Shown here: positions 57,960 to 64,000 of the stretch, one piece after another
Layout: every line of letters starts with the position of its first letter
How positions within the stretch are numbered: position 1 is the stretch's first letter
NCBI RefSeq assembly: GCF_963855985.1
Contig: NC_087092.1
Location: forward strand, 13,206,001 to 13,270,000
Length of the DNA: 64,000 nt
Reading direction: 5' to 3'
Source: Ostrinia nubilalis
Taxonomy: Eukaryota > Arthropoda > Insecta > Lepidoptera > Crambidae
Notes under the pieces: generated by a model
What the model was told of the DNA's origin: nothing
What the model saw: the letters and a program-made list of their open reading frames with translations, nothing else
Databases searched by the model: none
Program-made: the position numbers and the translations under genes

Positions 57960-60373
57960 TACCTATACTATAATATAAAAACAACTAACCGCTAGTTATC
58001 TTTAAGCCTGTCTATTTTTATTGATTTAATAGTAATAATCTGTTCGTTAAAAATCTAAGTCGATATAACGGAAACGCGATTTTAACAATATTGGAAATAT
58101 CTACCTCCACTTTATAAATTTATAATGGCTTTTATGTAACAAACTAAGTGCCTTTAATCTCTTTAAAGGATCGCCAAGGATTTAATAGCTACGGGAGCAT
58201 TTTTTATTTATTATGTACCCAGGTATAATCCACTATTAGTGGGCATGACTGGCATAACACTTTCACGGTCTACTTATTGAGATCGATAGGTAATATGATA
58301 TTGTATCCTATTCCTTAATTTAATTATAGACAAAAGTCATCAAGTAGTGATTTTGTCTGTGATTATAAATAAATAATAACTACTACAGTCACGGTCGTCC
58401 GATTAACTTCGACGGGTTCAGATATTATACCCTTTCCCTAATTCCTGTTCCGATGACCTCATTTCTATAGCAAATTCGTGCATAAGAATATGCCCATGGT
58501 TCTGTGTGCTCTAATTTGTACCCTATGACATTTTAATAAGGCGGCTGTCAATAATCTGATAGGTCGTGTCAAGTTGACAGCGTAGCCTTCGGCTAGGTAC
58601 TATACATTCGGCATTGGTCTTAGACAAGCATGGAGCGAATTCCTTGGGCAATGAGTGAACAAGTTTTGACTGATATCAATACTAACTAAAATGTAGATTA
58701 TACATACATACCTAATTTATATATTTGGTAAAGAGTACACTAGCAAAACATCAAAAGAGAGAAAATTTTCAGTAAGGAAATCATACCTACTTTTATAAGT
58801 AAGGTACACTCAGCATACATTGAGATTTCCAGAAACAATGTCTCGAAACTGCTTTCCAGCTGGGTACAGTAAATTAATATTTTTCTTACGTATAGAGTCT
58901 ATAATCAATGTCAATTTTTAAAAGATGTTTGCATGATTGTCTGCAATTAAAACAACATTTTCACGTTTACAGTCTCAAATAAAACGACAGTAAATAAAAA
59001 CACACTGTTGCATCCCTGTTTGTAGGTGTGATTTTGCAATAGATAGAGTCAAATTTGTTAGTGTTGAAATAACAATCTTCATGAAAGTGAAAAAAAACCA
59101 GTAAAAATAACTTCGGGATCATTAATTAAATAATACTAAACAGATAATGATTGTAATTAACTAGGTATTTGTAGTAAAAGACTATCTTGTTATTTTGACC
59201 AAATTATTACAAGACATGTCAAATGTTTTTACTATAACTGATACGTTTAAAGTAATTACTCGTACTTATAGTCTTTTTCACGTAAGATGATTCGTATGAC
59301 GTTTCGAGTTTGAAAGTTATAGAGATGTCACATAACTAAACCATAGCGATTTATCTATCGATTTTTTTCTAAGAGTTAGTAAAACCTACTTTTAGATAAA
59401 TATTTTGTATAGGTGTTATTTAACAAAAAACATGTTTTTTTAATTACAAATATTATTGTAACATTTTTTATTGATAATATTCAAATTCCATAGACTTCAT
59501 GTTCAAAAAAACGATTCCTAAAAAGTACTGGTTCTATTTCTTTAAATTAAAAACTTTAATTTATTTTCAATGCGCTTATTAAAGTCAACAATCGAAAAAT
59601 ATAGTTGATTTTTGTGATGTTTTTAATAACTTAGTATTCACTGCAATCGATTAATGAACCGCGGAAATAATCGATTTTGTTATTCAACAAATACCCCAGC
59701 ACTAAATCTATTCCGTTTCACACATTGCGTACATTAAATAATAAATATTTTTACATCGTATTTAATTAAAATATAATCAATAGACTCAGATTTTACTATA
59801 TATTTCAAGACAAGTAGTTAATTATTTTTTTATTATATTGCTGATAAAATACAAATATTTTTTCAAGAATATTCTGCGTATGTAGTATGCGTAATATGGA
59901 TAACCTTAAAGTGTCATACGGATCATCTTAGGTGAAAAAGACTATAATAAGACCAATTTGTATTTCACATGTTGTTTGAATATGTATTTTATATTTTAAT
60001 TCCAAAACTCGTTTACGATATCTTCTAAAATAATAATATAATTAAAAATAGAAATACTTAAATCTATGAGTTTCGGAAACGGTCCGGATTACCAAACTTT
60101 GTTTTAAAATTTAATTATTAACAGGTCTATTAAATTTTGATAACGAACTGTTACAAGACATCGTGTCCAATTTGTGAACACATTTAATAGTTGTTTCTCA
60201 CCGAATTTCCAAAGGGAAATAATGCAACAGTTATTGTGTAAGCGGACTCATAACTAGATATTTTTATATTATAAACATACGACAGCACATTAAGTTAAAT
60301 ATTATACCATCTTAAGTAGTTGTAATAGAAGTTATATTGCAATAAAAAATGTGAAGTATGATGTGCTGTACAT
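57960..60373. other. unassigned AT-rich DNA
   Basis: No frame, terminal repeat or RNA gene was recognised. Confidence 0.4.
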
Positions 60374-61721
60374 TAGGGTGTCCCAAAAAAATCAAAGTCT
60401 TTTTTTTTCAACGCATACCCTCTAATTATGTTTGAATCGTGTCAAAACAATAATATATAAAATTTTGTATACCTAGAACCACGGCAACCCGTGCCGACTT
60501 GCATCGATAATGTCAGTACTTTTTACTTGGCCGCGCGGGAGGTAAAGTATCGAAGTGCCTATTATTACTTGTTTGTTTAATTCGTAAATGCATTATTTTC
60601 ATTCAGCCAACATGTCAGTGCAATTACACAGTTCTAAAAAAAAGGAATATTTTTAATAGGGTGGGCTATAAAACATCAAATTACCGGTTCAAAGTTCCCT
60701 CTAATGGAGTAGTTTTGGTAGTTCTGTTTGAAGGCATGAAATGAATTTGCATTACATATTTATTAGAAAAAGGCACGTAAATACTGACGAGAGCTTTCTC
60801 TGACAGATAGAAAAAATAAGATTCGGCGTCTAGGTGCCATCAAGCGCGATGGATGGCGAGAGCAATTAATTCATTAAAATTTTGTTACTAACCTCTCAAT
60901 TTAAAATTCCTAACAAGGGTAAATTAGCTTTTTTAGACGTCTGCTTGTTTATGCTACATGCCAGACGCCAATCCATGGCTGCAATGTATTTTTACGGTAA
61001 AAGCACCTTTGAGGATATTTGTTTTTAATGGCCATGAAAAGTCTAAGAAAAAACGCAAGCAAACCATCTCAAAAATAGCTTTAGAGTCCAAAATTTTGTC
61101 GGCATCTAAGGTATTTGATAGATGGAGTGGCTGTCTTGTTTATTACTTTGTTTTAATCAAAAGCATAGTCTTGTTCAATCAACAAACAAACTGACAGTTT
61201 CATGAACGAGAGTCCTACTCCATGATCTAATTATGCTTCTTTTCAATGCGCTAAAAACTTGATACAGCGAAAAGATCGATTAAATTAATGTACAACTTTT
61301 ATGGCGAAATCATTGTTAAGTAGGAACAACAGCAATAAAATTATAAATTACTTAAAAATAACACTTTCAGGTAGTCAGTAGGGTAATTCAGATCCTGACT
61401 GTAAAAACGATATTTCAAAAGAAAATTTACGAATTATTAACATCTTTTTAATAATAGATATTTAATTAAAATAATATGCAGCTAAAACAGCGTTGTATTT
61501 ACTAAACAAATGTTAAGTTCCACAATCTACAGTATCCTATACAGCTTCATACCTACAAACATTTTGGTAAAAGTTTGACGTCAAGTCGGCACGGGTTATA
61601 GTTATCCGATACTAATAATATTTGATATTTTAGTTGCTAGGGTCAAATAGAAAAAAACTAAAGGGTATGCGTACCAGAAATCGAAAAAAAAATTTTCGCC
61701 CTACTAGCCTGGGACACCCTA
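60374..61721. mobile_element. 1348-bp MITE, hAT-like, 8-bp duplication
   Basis: Ends TAGGGTGTCCCA and inverse, flanked by CTGTACAT (60366-60373 and 61722-61729). Inverted matches continue inward (ACGCATACCCT against AGGGTATGCGT; AACCCGTGCCGACTTG against AAGTCGGCACGGGTT), giving arms of about 170 bp. No transposase frame. An 8-bp duplication and TAGGG-type end suit hAT; not certain. Confidence 0.82.
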
Positions 61722-61729
61722 CTGTACAT

Positions 61730-64000
61730 AGAACATTTAATGCTTCCATCTTTTAGCAATCTTAATTATAAAGGGTGTTTGGAAATTACCCTATCACAAA
61801 ACACGTTTAGTCAAGTGCACGTTAAAATGCTATGGTGTCAAACGGAACTCAGTTTGCTCAGGCCCAAATTATGAAACGAAGCTAGAGACTTTATAGACAC
61901 TCAAGTATAGATTTAAGCCCGACTTAAATAATAAATATTTCTATACTAAATAAGAGATCTCAGTGATTATTTCGATTAACTTGACAGGATGAACGAAGTC
62001 TGGGATGACTGTTAGTAGTAATTGTAGTAAAGGCTGTACACTTATTCGTTATTCCGAAAACCTTTCCTCATTAAAAACGTACTACAAGTGATTATGTGTG
62101 AATTACATACCTAGTGTTTGCAATATTTTCGCAACACCTAAGTCATCTGTCCATCAAGTAGTTAATTGTTTTGCACTGTTTACCAACTCGAGCATTTCTA
62201 CAATTCTGCCATCAGTGCCCCTTGCGTTCGCGCAATCTTTTCTTGAATGCATGTTCACCGCAAGATTATCAATTTAGGTAAACCATAAATCAATTCAGTA
62301 CGAATGATTCACATTATAAATATCAGGAAGGCATGTCAGGTTTACGTATTAACCGCAGAATCCCTTGGCCATTAGTTCAAACCACAGTTTCCAAACTTTC
62401 GCTCCCGTGCGGTTTCCTGGGTATGTAACACATAAAAGGGCTTTTGCCCTTAGGGAAAATCAGCCAACTGATATTTACAATTACTTTAATGAGTTAAAAT
62501 CATAAAAGAAAATTTATTGCAATCAAAACTAGGTTCTAAAAAATAAAATATTAAAACAAGGACATAGAACACATACATTTTAAAATAGCTGGCATTGTTT
62601 GAGGCTTAGACCATGATATTAATTTCACTACTATTTTGTAATGACATTTTAACAAAGGTACCTTACCTCAACACTGGCCACTTTGACAAAAAACCCTCTG
62701 GTTATCTTTTTCATTAATTTTTATAAAGAAAACAAAAACACATCAGCTGTGTACTTTTAGCTGTGTCATTATTATGTTTGAGTGATTCAATCATGCTCAT
62801 AGCTTTAGAAACTATAACTTAGACGCAGGTAACATATTAGTTACTAGGCTGAGTGAAGTGAAATCCATCAGAACTTTTTATGCAAATGTTTACCACAGCA
62901 CCTTGCTGTGACAAAACTAAAAACGTTTAATGTTATCTTTTCTATACAGTCACGTTCTGGGTGCAGAGCAATTGTCGGAATAATTACATTGTGAAACATT
63001 ATGTGATCAGAATCACGCAATGCTGAAATTAGCACAAAAGAATGTCGGGCGCAGACAATAAGTAAGTAGTCCGAAATCTAGACTTTAATTTAATACAACA
63101 ATATAAATAATTACAGCACCAGCGGCAGCGTGAGTGATGATTGAAATAATAAACTGTTTTAACTAACACACCAATTACGTAGCGCCAAACTACGGTGATT
63201 AGGTAATAGGTGAGCATGAAAAAATGGACAAACAAGCTTGAAAAGATCTTTATAGATAGGTACCTACTTAGTTAAATGTTTTTAAACGTTTATAATCCGG
63301 GTCTACAGGAATGGAGACTGATATTTTGCTCCCAATTTGTATCTCGCGTTGTATGTTACTCGTATGTTAAATAACTACAATATAATTTATTATTGGGAAC
63401 TAGTAAAAAATGATTGACCGGTAAGTAACAGCTCATCGATAACATTGCTTTCCCCTTTTATTATCTAATAATTTATTGATAAATATATATTTGATTTTAT
63501 TCAAACTGCTAAGCTGTTTAAATTATTATTTTAAACTCTAAAACAAATGCTATCTTAATCATCAGATTTTTCATTTGATATTATTGCATTGTTAATATTA
63601 TTATGTGATAGATAGGTAGTTTAAGTAGGACTCGCCTACTTATTAAATAATATGAAAATAATATTTTATTTTCTTCTGATAATTTTGTCATACCATTATT
63701 GAAGAGAAAAAATATTTTGTGCAGGCAATTTAAAATAAACTTATTTTACCAATTGAAAGTCCAGATAGTATTTTATTGAAAAAAGTTATCCAGACAGAAT
63801 AAGTACACCAGTTCATTAAAGACCATAAATAAAATCAGTCCGATAGTTCCTTATTTCTGTTTTTATTGTATTCTTTGATTATGTTATTGTGTAAGTTGTT
63901 CTTAGATAATAAATAAGTTTATTAATTTGATAGGCCGATCGGAAAAATATTATTATTAAAGTCACGAGAAATAGTAAAAATATAAATAAGTAATTGACAT
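61730..64000. other. unassigned AT-rich DNA
   Basis: No gene or element recognised to the window end. Confidence 0.4.

Noticed and set aside
1..64000. W-chromosome origin
   Set aside because: Dense nesting is suggestive, but only one 17-kb block shows it and sequence alone cannot place the window on a chromosome.

Overview
The window reads as AT-rich, TE-rich DNA of a moth or butterfly. The basis is recognition of repeats typical of Lepidoptera: short Helitrons with a CTGT microsatellite head and a CTAG end, tRNA-headed SINEs, RTE-type LINE 3' ends with an ATG-repeat tail, and PIF/Tc1-type MITEs. No database search was possible. I see no convincing host gene, rRNA, functional tRNA or CRISPR array. 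The long open frames all belong to retrotransposons.

Layout. From 1 to about 31.7 kb the DNA is mostly unassigned AT-rich sequence sprinkled with short elements: five copies of one PIF/Harbinger-type MITE, several other MITEs, four copies of one SINE family, two Helitrons and several LINE 3' ends. From 31693 to 48973 lies one Ty3/gypsy LTR retrotransposon of about 5 kb of its own sequence, swollen to 17.3 kb by nested insertions. Its 5' LTR is split by a 5'-truncated LINE, itself split by a P-superfamily transposon, itself split by a piggyBac-type MITE. Its RT/RNase H junction is split by a second, minus-strand LINE, itself split by a 2.3-kb DNA transposon with a 4-bp target duplication. Its integrase is split by a transposon with arms of about 316 bp that carries a Helitron. 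Its 3' LTR is split by a second P-type element, itself carrying a LINE scrap and a transposon that left no target duplication. From 52504 to 56602 lies a minus-strand Ty1/copia element with identical LTRs. A large hAT-like MITE sits at 60374-61721.

How the parts relate. The gypsy element keeps readable gag, protease, RT, RNase H and integrase segments and has no env. Just after its 5' LTR there is no tRNA-type primer site but an 11-base stretch exactly complementary to a stretch inside the LTR, lying where a TATA-like box would place the RNA start. This is the arrangement of self-primed Tf1-type elements. A canonical A-AAA-AAC slippery heptamer with an adjacent stop links the gag frame to the protease frame. 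The copia element uses the copia-type primer site for the initiator-Met tRNA anticodon arm, and carries an extra copy of that site outside its 3' LTR.

The nesting order and several exact target duplications can be read directly, which makes the window a good natural record of transposon layering. Superfamily labels that rest only on target-site pattern are marked as inference.
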